Assembly: GCA_030267565.1 (NCBI GenBank)
Contig: BRXU01000004.1
Location: forward strand, 3,292,501 to 3,356,500
From: Pleodorina starrii
Taxonomy: Eukaryota > Chlorophyta > Chlorophyceae > Chlamydomonadales > Volvocaceae
Direction of reading: 5' to 3'
DNA: 64,000 nt
The notes beneath the pieces were generated by a model that saw only the letters and a program-made list of their open reading frames with translations, did no database searches and was not told the DNA's origin. Numbering within the stretch: position 1 is the stretch's first letter; each line of letters opens with the position of its first letter. Made by a program: the position numbers and the translations under genes. Shown here one piece after another: positions 11,401-23,794 of the stretch.

Positions 11401-14400
11401 CCGCAGCCGCTGCCGCAGGCGTTGGCCGCCAGCCTGCAGGCGGAGTGGCAGACGCTGGAGGCGTGCTACCTGGACGGGCTGTCACTGGGCTTCAGCGGGT
11501 TGGCTGAGCAGCACGCGGCGGCGCAGCGGCACTTCGACGGCATGCGGGCGCGCTTCCGGGAGCTGCTGCAGCGGCCCGATGAGAAGCCGGCGCTGGTGAC
11601 CAAGTTCCTGGCGGCCTTTAACGGTGTGGAGGCCGACCTCCGCGGCTCACGCGAGGCACGCGGCGAGCTGATGCTGCGCTGCGAGGAGCTGCGCGATCAG
11701 CTGTGGGCGCTGTGCGATCGCAAGATGGAGGAGGCGGAGGCGCAGCGCGCTGCCGTGGCCGCTGACTCGTTTGTGGCGGACCACTGTGGCCTGCTGGGCC
11801 AGCAGTTTATCGCGCTGGTGCAGGTGGAGGCAGATCGCTTCGCGGCGGCGCTCAACTTCCTGCGCTCCTACGGGGCGTCCAAGTGGGCGCCGCTGTTCGC
11901 GCCGCGCGAGCCGCCAGCGCTGCCCGACGTGGCGGCGCCGGACCTGCTGGCCGGCGGCGTGCCGCTGGAGCTCAAGGACAAGATTGACCCCAAGTCCAAG
12001 ACCGCCGTGGCGATGCCGGCCTGGGTGGCGCAGCTGGAGCAGCGCGCGCCGCCGCTTGCGCTGGCGTGCAAGCTGCTGCTGGCGCTGGCCAAAACGACGT
12101 TGACGTCGTGGGAGCCTGCGCCGGAGGACCCCAAGAAGGCCAAGCGCGAGGCGGCATCCAAAATGGCCAGCAAGAAGGGCAAGGGCGGCGGCGAGGAGGA
12201 AGAGGCGCCGGTCGACCCGCGGGTCGCGGAGGCGCACACGGCCGAGCTGCTGGCGGGCTGCGGGCGCGAGGTGGTGATCCTGGAGGCGCGGCTGGCGCTG
12301 CTGGCGGAGCGCTGCCTGGGCCAGATGGACGAGATCTACGGCCTGGCGACGGGCACCACTGCCAAGCTGGGCGAGTGGATACGCGCGCGCTACCGGGCGG
12401 AGTGCGCGGCGGTGGCGGCACTGGAGAAGGTAACGGCAGCTGCGGCGGCGGGGCGGTGCCGGCGTCCTGGGCCGACCCGGTTGGGTACGGTCCACGTTCA
12501 ATGTGGTGTTGGCTGCGCAAGGTTTGTTAGGGCGGAGCGGTTGCGGTGCGGGCCCGGTAACCGAGTGGTACCAATTCCGTGAGGGCTGTCCTCGCGCCCT
12601 GTCCTTCGTTCATGCTCCTGCTGACCCCCCGGCCGCCGCTGACCCCTTTGTCGTGTCACTGGCTGCAGGTTTCCAAGGCCGCCGCGGCCGCCGGCGAGCA
12701 GCTGCCCCACGACCTGCGGCTTCAGGACGAGTACCTGCTGCTGGACGAGGGTGGCCTGCTGGTGGACGCGCCGCCGCCGCTGCCGCGCCCGGCGCCGCGC
12801 GAGGCGCAGCCGCTGGGTGGGCTGCTTTCCACCAAGCAGCTGGGCGCGCTGACGGCGGCGTTCCTGTCCGCGGCCCCTAGCGGCTTCATGCGGTTGCAGG
12901 ACGCCGCGGAGATGCTGTGCCGGCTGGCGGCGGAGGGCGCGCTGCCCGAGCCGTGGCGGTCCGCCTCGGTGGCGAGCATGCTGGGAGCGCTGCGGCTGTA
13001 CGACCCGCTGTACAGCACGTACCTGGACTGGCGGGAGCTGGTGGCGCACCTGGTGGTGGCGGCCTTCCCGCTCATTGCGCGGGCGGACTGCGCCGAGATG
13101 GCGGACCAAGTGGACGTGAGTGGGCAGGAGGAGGGGCGATGGGGAGAGCAGGGTGCAAGCGGAGGCCTGGGGGGCGGCGGTGTGGCCGCCTGGGAAAAAG
13201 AGCTACGAACCTCGGCAATGGAGACGGCGGGATGGAAGAAGCAGCCGAGCTGGGAGGCAAAGGCAGCAGGTCCGACTGGAAGGGGAGTGCGGTGTGCATG
13301 GCCTGGTCGACCGGCCAGCCTAGAGGCCCGAGAGGTGTGGGGTTCCGGGGTACAAGTGTTGCGTTGCCGTGTACAAACACAGGTGTGTGCCGACACGTGT
13401 TTGCCCCAACCCTGCCCCCGCAGATTTGCGCTGAGGTGGACAAGGACAAGGACGGGCTGCTGACTCAGGAGGAGTGGTCGGCAGCGGAGCTGTGGTTCCA
13501 GTACCGCGCCGCACAGCCGGGCAGCGCACCCAGCCCCTCCGCTGCGTCGCCCGCGCCCGGCGAGCCCGCATCGGAGAGCCGCCGCGAGCGCAGCGAGCTG
13601 CCGGCAGAGTCGGAGCAGGCGCAGCAGCCAGCGAGCACAGTCGAAAGTGGAGCAGCAGGAGCGAGTGGGAGCGGGAGCGGGGCCGGTGGAGGCGGAGGCA
13701 GCGGCGAGAGCTGGCCGGACCCGGTCGCCGCGCCTCCGCCCAGCACGCCGCCGGTTGACGATGGGCAATACGACAGGTGAGCTGGCATCTGCAGCAGTCC
13801 TACGACGTGTAGTAAAGTGCGGACTAGCGGCCGTGAGCCCGGAGCACACCGCGATGGAGGCCCTTGTCCGCATGGCTGGCCTCCCCGCGCAAGTCCACAT
13901 TCTGTTTCTCCTGCTCAATACCGCCGACCTGATAAATTAGCGTCTGGCAAAGCCACGAGAGTGCCGAGTGCTCCCTCTGCTCTCAGCGGTCCAAATCACT
14001 CCCTCCCAACTCCCTCTGTTCCTGGCATCCCCCTTACCGCGCCCTCCTTATGCCCCTTCCCTTCCGCCTCTCCATTTGCAGTCCCGGCGCGCTCAAGCAG
14101 GTCCTGTGGGCGCTCTTTTCGTCGCCGTCGCCAGACGGCACGCCGCGCCTGGACTACCGCGCCTGCCTGCTGTACCTTTGCGCAGACCGCGACGCCTTCG
14201 CCGGCATCAAAAAGGCATTTTCCGTCGCCACCGCCAATATCTCCTCCAACGCGCGCGCCAACGCGGACCAGGTGTTCCGGATAGCCTACCCGCTGGGGCC
14301 CGACGCCGGTGCAGAGCTGCACCGCTCGCCCTTCAGCAAGGAGGAAGTGACGGCAGTGGTGAAGGCCGTGTGGGAGAGCCGCAGCGCGCCCAAGCCGGGG

Positions 14401-14622
14401 CTTCCTGGCAGCCGCGGGACCACGCCGCCGGGCGGCGGAGGCCGGGCCAGCGGCACGCCGCCGGGCGGCGGGGGCCGCGCAGGTAGCGCCGCGGCGGCGG
14501 CCGCCGCCAACCCGATGGTGAGCGCAGAGCAGCTCATGTACAGCGCGGGTGGGGAGCGGTTCGTGAAGCGGATGTTGGAGCGGTACGCTTGGAAGGACTC
14601 GTTCGTTGCCACGCGGTTGTGA
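5430..14622 (+). CDS. CPC1: CPC1/SPEF2 central-apparatus (C1b) protein with adenylate kinase domain
   Basis: Fourteen exons: 5430-5498, 5571-5693, 5775-5909, 6000-6121, 6502-6763, 6999-7161, 7453-7658, 7952-8089, 8477-8592, 8798-9203, 9589-12429, 12669-13115, 13424-13776, 14082-14622. The product is about 1,973 residues, matching the roughly 205-kDa CPC1 of Chlamydomonas and sperm flagellar protein 2. Residues 1-109 form the CH-like N-terminal domain (MSDLLRTWLVEELGL, then FASGYLFGQLLNKYNL). Exons 5-10 are coiled coil. Exon 11 carries an adenylate kinase domain: P-loop GAPFSGKTT near residue 613, DGFPRT near 795, and LID-like DPDTGRVYH near 880. Exon 13 has one EF-hand, DKDKDGLLTQEE, at about 1682-1693. 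In Chlamydomonas, CPC1 belongs to the C1b projection and is linked to ATP supply and beat frequency. Intron 1 begins GCAAGT. Intron 6 may start at 7162 (GCGAGT) or 7195 (GTGCAA); both keep phase. The other junctions are GT-AG and in phase. Confidence 0.95.
9280..9311 (+). repeat. TC dinucleotide run in CPC1 intron 10
   Basis: A TC-rich simple repeat with one interruption lies inside the intron between exons 10 and 11. It is probably a polymorphic microsatellite; no function is evident. Confidence 0.7.
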
Positions 14623-16190
14623 GGGGCTGCCGTTCTGGGTTGGGTTAAGGGTTGGCGGGATGGGGCATGCGGTTTATGGGGAGGGTTACAACCTACAGGT
14701 GGGTGCAGGCGGGCCACGCGGGTGGTGCGAAACGGTTGCAGCTGCGCTGCTGCTGTGGACTGGAGTGGGTTGGGGAGGCCGCGACTGCACCTGCCTGATA
14801 AAGACGGCAGGGCCCGCGCGCTTCGTTGGTTGGCTGTTAGTAAATGCGGTGGCGCAAGAGGTGTGCGGGTGGCCATCGGCGATTGCGGACGCTTGTGGCT
14901 GGAAGTGTCGCATCGGCAAGCTGCAGGGCCGGGCCTGGTGCCTGGCGCAGCGGCGATGGGCGTGGCCGGCCGGATCAGGGCGGCAGGGGACCGCCTGTAT
15001 GGGGCGTGCGAGGTACGTGGAGGAAGTTATGGGGCCTCGGGTGCTACCGTGTGCTTTAGGCGCGCGCATTGACTCATCGGTGAGGCGGCGGCCGGCTGTG
15101 TGTCGGCAGTGCTGCATCTAGGCAGCGCCCGGGCGTCGCTGACGTGGCGCGCGGGCTGCCAGTCCCGGAGTTGTAGGATAGGCAAGAGCGCTCCTTTGGC
15201 AAGGGCGCGGGGCCGACTGCAGACCTGAGCGACAATGGACGGGACGAGCAGGACTCGGTCGAGGGATGACAGGAGCACATGCTGCGAGGTGTGCGTGGGG
15301 CTTTTGTGGTGGGTTTGGCGAGCTCGTTGCTGCCGAGGTGGCTGCCTTGCCCGGCGTCTGGCGGGCTCCGAGCGTCGTTGGAGGACTGGCTCCCCACTGT
15401 GCGCGTCAGGACAGACGGACCTCAGCTCTGAACAGCCACGTGATGCTCCTCAAGTGTGATACGGATGGCAGAACATACCGATACCGTGTCATAAACCAAT
15501 TGCGTGGCGCACGTTGGGCGATGATCATAATTTTCACGGTGCACGTGACCATATTCGCAGGATGCGCGCGCTGCGACTGACAGTAAACATGGGGGTGGGG
15601 GCAATGGCGTGCCTCTACCCGCACAGGCGTGGCGGTAGTGAATTGTAACCCGTTTCGGTGCTGAATGGGGGTCCCCCATGAATCCGCCGTCGTGTGTATG
15701 AAGCCGGTACACCCTGCCTCGTGTGCGTGCACGTCTGAAAACCCCGCCCGCCGCTCCTCGTGCCCAAAAAAGCAGCCAAGCCCCTCAAGGATCAAAAGCC
15801 TCTGCAAAGCCAAAAGACGTACCAAACAGCCGAGTACTATAATTGGCACTTGGAAAGGCACTGGCAGCCACGCTCCAGCACCCAAACTGCTGCAGAACAA
15901 ACCTTTTCCATATTTCATCCTTCACGCCGGATTAAAGCGGATTGGTACAACCCGCATTTACTATCTCTCGATTCCTCTCCTTCCACCGGGACGAACCGTG
16001 AAGGCCTGCGGGAAGCACCAACGACAAACGACTTACTAGGATAGCAATTAACCTTCATGTGGGGGAGAACACGGCTGGTTTCAACGTTGCAAGTACAGCA
16101 ATACGGCATGTCATGTCACGAGCGCAGCACGAACACTACAACACATACAGGACCATCATGCAGGCATGGCTTTAGGATGCCATTTTTACG
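14623..16190. other. CPC1 3' region and HP30 upstream region
   Basis: About 1.57 kb without a supported coding exon. The first kilobase is probably the CPC1 3' untranslated region, since the first TGTAA I found is at 15644-15648. The remainder should contain the HP30 promoter. Open frames of up to 170 codons occur on both strands (for example 15406-15918, minus), but I recognise no domain in them. Confidence 0.45.
15644..15648 (+). terminator. Possible polyadenylation signal (TGTAA) of CPC1
   Basis: TGTAA occurs about 1.0 kb after the CPC1 stop codon. A long 3' untranslated region is normal for this lineage. The assignment is positional. Confidence 0.4.
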
Positions 16191-18484
16191 ATGCCATTGA
16201 ACAAAACTTTGGGAATGCCGCCTTTCGCTGTTGTTCTGCCGGGCCTAGGCGAAGTGAAGTCCTTTGATGAACTAGGCAAGAAGTACCAGGACTGGCTTGC
16301 GACTCAGGATGTCGCAGTGCAGGTTCTGCTGACTGGTTTGCAGTCAGCCGTGCAGGGTGGCGTTCTCGGTTATATGTTTGGCAGCATTAGCGCTGTCGAC
16401 CCCAGCCAAAATGGCGCCGCGAAGCCGTCAAATCCAGCTCTGGATAGTATGGTTAAGGCAGGTCCTTGGGGATCAGCTCGCAACCTGGCCGCCCTGACCG
16501 GCGTTCAGGCCGCCGCCAGCCTGGCGATCAAGAAGGCTCGGAACGGCAAGGAGGACGTTTACAGCGCGTAAGTTAGTAGCATTGCAGCATTTATGCACAG
16601 TGTAGCCGTGTAACAGCCCTTTGAAACGTTTTGCGTAAGATGCCCTGTCGCTTGAACTGCAGGATGGGAGCATCCTTCTTGTCGGGCGTTGCGTACTCCC
16701 TCGTGAGCGGCTCACCCAACCCCATTCAAGGCGCCGTGACAACAGGCGCTGCTTTTGCGCTGTTCAACGGGCTCATCTACCAGGTTTGTGACAGGATTAC
16801 ACGGGCTGCGGCGGGTTTACCCTGCGCCTGCTCGACTCCACGGGTTTGCTTCATGGGAGACGTCTCGCTCCGCCCATACCTGGAATTGAAAGCTAATTCC
16901 TCATAGGCGCGCAGTGTCAGGCCAGGATCTAAAAGCCCGGTTACCTCCGCTCAGTACGACACGCATGCATCTGCATACCTTCCCTTTTTCATGGCGCAAC
17001 TACGTTGATCGCGGCATCATGGACATCATCATACACCTCCAACCAAGCTGTCTTTACGACGCTTGTTCGACGTGACTTGTAGTGGTTGTTGATTCTGATC
17101 GGGCCCCCTTGTTGCTTGCCAGATTGGACAAGCGTTTAAGCCTGAGTTCGCGGACACGGAGTACGACCGCGGCAAGTACATGCTGAAGACGCTGGGCCTG
17201 ACGGTAAGAGGGATGGATAGTTCAAAGGCTGGGGGGGCTGGGGGGCCTTCAGCGTAAACGCTCTGGGTGATGTGGACGCCGTACATCTGATTAGCCTTGA
17301 TTCGTCCAGCGTCCTCGCCGCGGCATTATCTAATTGCGCAACTCTGACTCCTTCTGCTTTCTCCAGAAATATGCCGACAACCTCAAGAAGGGCCTGCTGA
17401 CGGACAACACGATTTTGTTGTGGAATGACAGGTCAGGGCGCGTGGCGGGGTAGGGGTAGGGGCCTGCATGGGGCGTGTACGCGAGTCATCACTTGGCAAT
17501 GCTTGTGCCCACTCCGGCGAGCCATGATGGTTATGTCTCGTTCGGTGTACTGGCGAGTTACCAACAAAGCCATGCCGACAAAGCTTATATATCACCACTC
17601 ACAATCTGAGCTCATCTTCTTGATCTGTATTGAAGGAGGTGTCTTCTGGTTTAGTCAGCCCCAATGGGGACATGTCTGCTCGTACAAACGGGTGCATATT
17701 CATACGGGGGGCACTTTTGCACGTCGACGGGGCGCGAACGTGTAGCACCGTGCCTCATGCAACCGCGAGAAGAGCGCAATGATGGTTATGTCTCGTTCGG
17801 TGTATTGGCGAGTTACCAACAAAGCCATGCCGACAAAGCTTACATATCACCACTCACAATCTGAGCTCATCTTCTCTATCGAAGGAGGTGTCTTCTGGTT
17901 TAGTCAGCCCCCATGGGGAGATGTCTGCTCGTACAAACGGGTGCATATTCATACGGGGGGCACTTTTGCACGTCGACGGGGCGCGAACGTGTAGCACCGT
18001 GCCTCATGCAACCGCGAGAAGAGCGCAATGATGGTTATGTCTCGTTCGGTGTATTGGCGAGTTACCAACAAAGCCATGCCGACAAAACTTCATATCACCA
18101 CTCACAATCTGAGTGCGAGCTCGCTTCGTTGCACCCCCTGTTACCTAAAATTCGATAGGGCTGTCCACTTGGCAACTGTTCACATGTAGTTTCACGGTTT
18201 GACTTTGGGTTTGGAGTGCCCTTCTCTATGGAACCGTTAGCTTCTTTGTTGTTATGGATTCTACGTTGCCCGATCCCCGACCTCCTGGTCCTGCGTTCGA
18301 TGTTTGCCATCCTTGCAGCGCTCTGGCTGAGTGCCGTATTCCACCGGGGCCGCGGCTACTGATCCTGCACCACCTCGACACGTACCGCAACCCGAGCAAC
18401 GTGCTGAAGCCGGCGCTGCCGTTGCCGCCGCTCCCGCCGGCGCCCCAGCCCATGCAAGCGCCTTCCGGAACGACGGCGCGCTGA
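16191..18484 (+). CDS. HP30: HP30-type Tim17/22/23 family import protein with SAM domain
   Basis: Five exons: 16191-16567, 16663-16783, 17123-17203, 17367-17431, 18319-18484, giving 269 residues; all phases fit. The middle is a Tim17/Tim22/Tim23-type membrane domain with the small-residue patterns AVQGGVLGYMFGS, GSARNLAALTGVQAA and GASFLSGVAYSLVSG. The C-terminal part is a SAM-like domain: DRGKYMLKTLGL, KYADNLKKGLL, then IPPGPRLLILHHLD. This order and the IPPGPRLLIL motif match plant HP30/HP30-2, about 260 residues, which are inner-membrane translocase components of chloroplasts or mitochondria. The last 30 residues are a Pro-rich tail that I do not recall from plant members. Intron 4 is 887 bases and holds a tandem duplication. 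Family assignment is strong; which organelle is not shown by the sequence. Confidence 0.92.
17525..18113 (+). repeat. Tandem duplication, about 250-bp unit, in HP30 intron 4
   Basis: Copies start at 17525, 17779 and 18028, each with ATGATGGTTATGTCTCG. The first two units are 254 and 249 bases; the third is cut off after about 86 bases. The size difference comes mainly from a short insertion in copy 1 in the TCATCTTCT region. Copies are nearly identical, so the duplication is recent. It lies wholly inside the intron. Confidence 0.9.
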
Positions 18485-21400
18485 GTATCCAGCGGGACAG
18501 CCCGATAGGGCTAATGGGTGGGGGAAAAGGGTTGGGAAAGAACAGCGTTGGGTGACGACTTCTGACACGTGTGTGACTCGTTGATTGCGCGACGCAACCT
18601 TGACGATGACCGTTCGGGTGTGGGCGACCCCATGTAGCTCTTGACTGATAGCTCCGGATCGCAACTTTCTGATCCCGGCGATGGCGAAAGGGCGTGAGCG
18701 GTCTTGCGTTTAGAATGTGCCGAACCAGATAACACGGTGACAGCCGCGACAGCATTTCCCGTCATGTCACGTCACGGTAGGTGAACTCTGGGTAGGGGTA
18801 GGTGAGCTAGGTGCCCGTCAAGGGGCAGGGGCAGGCGGCTCTGGCGGGCAGCGCATAGCGTCAGCTGAACTTCGGCTTCTGGGTGTGCATTGATTTAGTA
18901 TTCAGCATGAAGAAGCCCACGACTATTGTTTTTCTCCGTGTTTACGTATCATGTTCTTTGGTCCCGGCTGGAAGATGGCGGGTGGACTGAAAAGGGCAGT
19001 GTGCTAACCAGGGCCGTGTGTTCTTGGTAGGCGGTTGGTTTGATGACCCCTAGCGCAGGATGGAGCCCTGACCGCTGCCCACACTAGGGTTTCTGGTTGT
19101 TTAGATCTTTGTTTCCAAGTGAAACAGTGTAAGCACACCTGGTGCATAGCACCAGGCCCACGGCTATATCGTCTCTCTCCGATCGCGGTTGCAGCGGCTT
19201 CAGCAATAAGATGCTGCAGCGTTGTTGTTTAACTGACGATTTCGCATTTCCAAGCCAACGCCCTACTACAGCGTCTGTGTTACTGCACATGCGCTGGAAT
19301 GCCGAGGTAAAACACCAAGGGCGGGAGAAAGTCCCCGTTGGTGGGGGGAGATACAGAGTGGATTCCAGACCAGGGCAGATAGGTCACCGAGCCATCTGGT
19401 TGTGCGCTGCAACTGCGGAGGCTGATCGCTTGGAGGATGGAGATTTCTCAACAGGCCAGAACGCCGGACGGCGCGTGCCCAGGGCAGGCAGCCAGCCAGC
19501 TCCGCCCTGCTTTTCACTCAGTCGGGCAGGCAGCCAGCCAGCCAACCAGGCAGCCACGGACAGGGCCTACGCCCTAAAACGACAGACATTCCAAATTATC
19601 TCCAGTACTTAGGACCTAGCGAGGTCGCTGGGATGTGTCAAATCGTTATACGTTCAGCAGTACTGTAAGGTCACCCCCCTGGCTCCCCGGTTTCGGCAGG
19701 TGTGTTCCATGGGCGCCTTTGGGCTGCCCTGTGTTTGTTTTTTCCCTTGCTCGCCGTGTGTGTGCTTGTCTTCGTGGCAGTGGGCCCCCCCTTATCCCGG
19801 CGTCGGCTCGGGTTTTGGTAGGCCTTGTGGCGCTGCGACTGCTGGTGGACCTGGTGGCTCCTCTCTTGTTTGTCTGGTTTCGTTACTCGTGAGCCTGGTG
19901 CTCTTGCGGAATGCTTGCGGCCGGTGGCCGTCTCTGTGCTGCCCTGTGTTTCTGGGGGTATGTGTCCTGCTTTTTGACGCTTCGTGCGTCGTGCGGGCTT
20001 GGTGCTGGTGGGCCTTGGTGGCTTTGCTTTAGGCGCCCCTTCGCGGGTGCCCCTGGGGTAGGATGAACAGTCTGTCTAGCCTGTACGGCTAGCAACCGGC
20101 GTGAAAACCGGTTCCCCTTGTACTCCTTGGATCCTAACAAGGCTAGCCCAGAAGTCGGCGTTCAACGGCCGTGCAGCCGCGCAACCATTGTCAGGGTAAA
20201 TCAGCGTCACTGAGAAACTGGCGTCGGGCAATGTCAGTTGAATCCGTTAGCGAGGCGGTTGGCGACTAAGTGCAAGCGCAAACCGTTATTGCTGTGGAAG
20301 CCGCATTTATTGTCTTTGTGAGCATCCTGGATGTGGCTTTACGACGACTACGTCGGAGCTTTGATAGGATGGCTCTAGGGACGTCGCCTGTGTTGTGTCG
20401 GAGGGGCCTTATGAGCTGGCCCTGTATCAGTCCGAGAGGGCGCTGTTAGCGTCACCTTGAGGCATTGTCTGCTTGCAGCTATGCAGGGGTTACCCTACCC
20501 CGTAGAGCCCTAGGCTCTCGGGCGTTGTTTGTAGTGTGCTAGAATGTAGTTTTGGCGCCATGCATGGACCTCGGCCGCCGGTCGGCTCTGCTGCTCATCC
20601 TGTAACTAGTCCGTCTGAGCTTTGCCAATGTGAACTCTGGACATAGCCAAACAGCACGGTCGCCTCGCGGCTCATCAACGGCAGCCGTGGCGCTGGGGGA
20701 CGCCTCAATGCCGCCTCTGCTGCTCGACACTCGTCGCTTCCGCCGCCGTCTTCTGCCTACTTCCTGAGACCTTCCGACAGTCAGCGTGCCCATCAGATGC
20801 TCCTTCCGTTTAGCCGTAGCATGGACGTCACCGCGGCCGTGGGGAAGCGCCCAGCAGCGGACGATCGACGACATCGTCCGTCCGTCCTCCGCGGCCAGCC
20901 TCCCCTGTGCGCCACTGCTTTGCAGTGAGGCTCCTACGTGGCCGAACCGTCCCACCGACGGCCGTTTACCCTGACACCATGGCCCATTTAAACACCAGGC
21001 GGGTTGTGTCAACTGCACTGAACTGCACTCCGTCACGCCGTATTGTTTGCACCCGGCACCTTCACTGTCGCAAAGCTCGCACGTACAAAGCATATTGGCA
21101 TATTGGCAGGTGTTCACGCCCTTCACTTCGCGGCTCAAGCCCTGCCACCCACCATAATCTATACGTCTTAGACGAGCAACACCTGCGAATTCCAGTCGAC
21201 CTGCCGACCATTGTCGAAGCCAATAGATGGCCCGCAGTCACCCACAAGCACACGCCCCACCGGTCTCACCAACCAGGTGCTTCGGGACCTAGATGTCCAT
21301 GCTGATGAGTTCATGCCGCTGGGCCACCACGCTGCCTGGGCTGTTGAATGTAGGGGCGTTGCATGTGTGGCCGAACACACGAGTTGTGACACTGGGACGC

Positions 21401-22846
21401 TCGGGGACTGAGCGGTGCGACTGATACACGGTTGATAAGCGTTGTGCATGTGACACGCTGGGCCTCTGCCGCAGTGCCAAGAACTGAGTACATGACGATC
21501 CTTGCGCGCCCAGCCAATGGAGCGGGAGGCAGCCACGCAACGCACGGATGGAGCCGAGCCGTGCTCACAGCAGGTCCCCTCATTCTTCCGGCATGACACA
21601 CCGGCCGTAAGCCTCAGCGTCCCAGTTGACCCCGCCATCTACATCCCAACCCAGGCAGCACTCAGTGAGGGCACATTGCAGATCCACAAACCAACAAACT
21701 GACTCCCCCTTCCCTCAACAGTCCCGCCTACGTGGCATCGCCGTCCGACGTGCCCACCTGCGGCGGCTCCGCGGCCGCCACATAAACCTCTCTCAGTTGG
21801 CGCGCAGCAAAGCCCCCCGCCGAGCTCTTTCCCTGCGCCCCGTGATGTACAGGACCCAACGGTTTCAATGCGGCTGGAGCGGGGGTATGTCGAGGGGCAT
21901 CGCTCTGCTCCGCATGTTGAACGAAATGAAGTCAGTTCGCAAGGATCCAATCTCCATGCTCCTGCGGCCAGAGAAGCTAAACTGTTAGGAGGAAAGGGTG
22001 GGACGAGCCTCTGCAGACAAAGCGGTGCCCGTGTCCTGCACTTCGCTGCACTTGGAGCAAGCCCCACCGACCCTCGCACCTGCCCTTCGCCGGCATGACG
22101 ACGACCTTAATGGGCCCGGCCAGCAGGTAGGAGCCTGCGTCCGCCAGGTTGACCATCAAAGCCGTCAGCGTGTCCCTAACCCACGGGAACACCCATCTCC
22201 CTCCCCCACGTACCCAGCACAGCCACAACCGTCGATACGCAAAGTTCCAGAACGATCGCTGCCGGCAGCGTCTCAAATTCTTCTTGGGAGAGCTTGAGTA
22301 CTTGCCGGTCTGCGCTTCAAGTTGCAGGGCCTGGTTGGCGGGTGCCGGCGGAATGTTCTGGTCCAAGGCCGCGCCAAGTCCCACACGCACATTGGATCAC
22401 CGCAATGGTCGTATGTACCAAGCCCGCCAGGCCTGCCAGCGTCAGAAGTCCACCCGTGCTGACCCTCATGCTTGCGGTACGGGGAGCAGCGACAGGGGGA
22501 ACGCTATGCCAAAGTAGCTGCTTTCTTTGTGGCAACCAAGTAGAGCACCTAAAAGACCTGTGCAAAATCGATTTGCTTACAGTTTTCACGGCTTCATGGT
22601 TGATAGGGGCACAGTTACAACGGTTTGTGTTATGTTGAAGCGTTTACAAAAACCGGCTAACAGCGGAATTCCAGACCGCTTCCGCTCGGGGCAATGTACG
22701 CGATGTACGGCACCGAATTTGTCACTATGAGAGAGCCTACTTGTCCTTGCGTTCAATGAAGGCAAGTACATTTTACAAGACGCGTAATTCATACAGACCA
22801 CTTCCTAATTCGCACTGTAACTGAGACGATAGTATTCGAGTAAGGA
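18485..22846. other. Gene-poor, lower-GC block
   Basis: About 4.4 kb between the HP30 and secreted-protein genes with no exon that I can support. A TGTAA at 19128-19132 may end the HP30 transcript. Near 19480-19560 there is a short imperfect repeat of GGCAGGCAGCCAGC. A plus-strand T-rich, C-poor tract runs from about 19680 to 20035, followed by short self-complementary words around 20080-20125. The compositional break suggests old repeat or transposon material, but I find no reverse transcriptase, transposase or terminal repeat. Confidence 0.45.
19128..19132 (+). terminator. Possible polyadenylation signal (TGTAA) of HP30
   Basis: First TGTAA I found after the HP30 stop codon at 18484. Assignment by position only. 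Confidence 0.35.
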
Positions 22847-23794
22847 ATGGCGAGGTTCAAGTCGGCTTCCCGTTACCTGCTAGCTGCGCTGGTTATGCTC
22901 GCTCTCCTGCTGGGCGCTGAAGCATCAATCTACAGCAAGAAGCGTGGACTCAAGGTGAGTTCGGGATGACCTCCCTTCACGAAGCACCGCCCTCTTGACA
23001 TGTGTAATGTCGTCGTCGTTCGCCCTTCAGACTGCCGGGCTTTCTAATGAGCAAATCGCCGAGTACATGAAGGACCATGATTCCCGCCATATTCTTCACA
23101 AGCACAAGCACAAGGTACGTGAGGATATCCGTTAGGGCAAGCCTTGACAAAGCGCTTGCGACCTGGAAATGTTACTTCTGTATAATGGATCGGGAATGTC
23201 TCAAGCGCCAACGGCTAAGCCCACGTTTGATGTAACTTTGGGGACTGGAGGTCTCGGGCACTCCACTTATCGCGGCTTCACATGAGACTTCTTCCAGAGC
23301 TGGACGGCTCCCATGGCGGAGCACTGCCTTGTTGCGGAAAGAAACAAATGTTTTGGTCAGCAACGGAGCTGCTTTGCCACCGGCTCCAGTACGACATCAT
23401 CCCGCCCTGCCCACCAAAGGCGCTTACTCGTGCTTCCCTTTCTCCCGAGGCAGGATGGCCTGAAGGCGCACCCAGAGGTCAAGCGTTACCTGGAATGGCG
23501 GGAGAAGATGCAGGTGGGAGTGCTGCGGGATGGGCCGTAGGATGCATTCCGGGGCTACAGCAGGTGCGCTGTAGTTGCCACTACCTGTCTGTGTGTTCAC
23601 GCCGGGCCCTGGAACTTCCCGATTGACACCATGCGGTATCCGGACGGGGCTGCATGTGCGGCTTCCGGTGTAAAACCCCCCGTCTTCGACGACAGGAAGG
23701 ACATCCGGATACCGGCGTCGCGTTTGCGGGCAAGATTCCCCATGACTACATCCCGTACCTACTGGAGAAGCCCGAGGCTCACAAGGATCTATAA
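22847..23794 (+). CDS. Small secreted or ER protein of unknown family
   Basis: Four exons: 22847-22954, 23031-23114, 23454-23513, 23696-23794, giving 116 residues; every intron is GT-AG and phase 0. Residues 1-26 are a signal peptide: basic start, hydrophobic core YLLAALVMLALLLGA, small residues at the likely cleavage point. The mature part is about 90 residues, hydrophilic, rich in His and Lys (HILHKHKHK), with KAHPEVKRYLEWREKMQ and a C-terminal KIPHDYIPYLLEKPEAHK. It has no Cys, no second membrane span and no ER-retention tetrapeptide. I do not recognise the family. Consistent exon phases and the signal peptide make it very likely a real gene. It is convergent with DHX15. Confidence 0.75.

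Noticed and set aside
15406..15918. 170-codon minus-strand frame downstream of CPC1
   Set aside because: It overlaps the probable CPC1 3' untranslated region and shows no conserved pattern.
17525..18113. CRISPR-like array
   Set aside because: Only two and a third long direct copies exist, without spacers, inside a eukaryotic intron.
20539..21138. 199-codon minus-strand frame in the gene-poor block
   Set aside because: It begins with TTG, not ATG, and has an arginine-rich, unstructured product without family resemblance.
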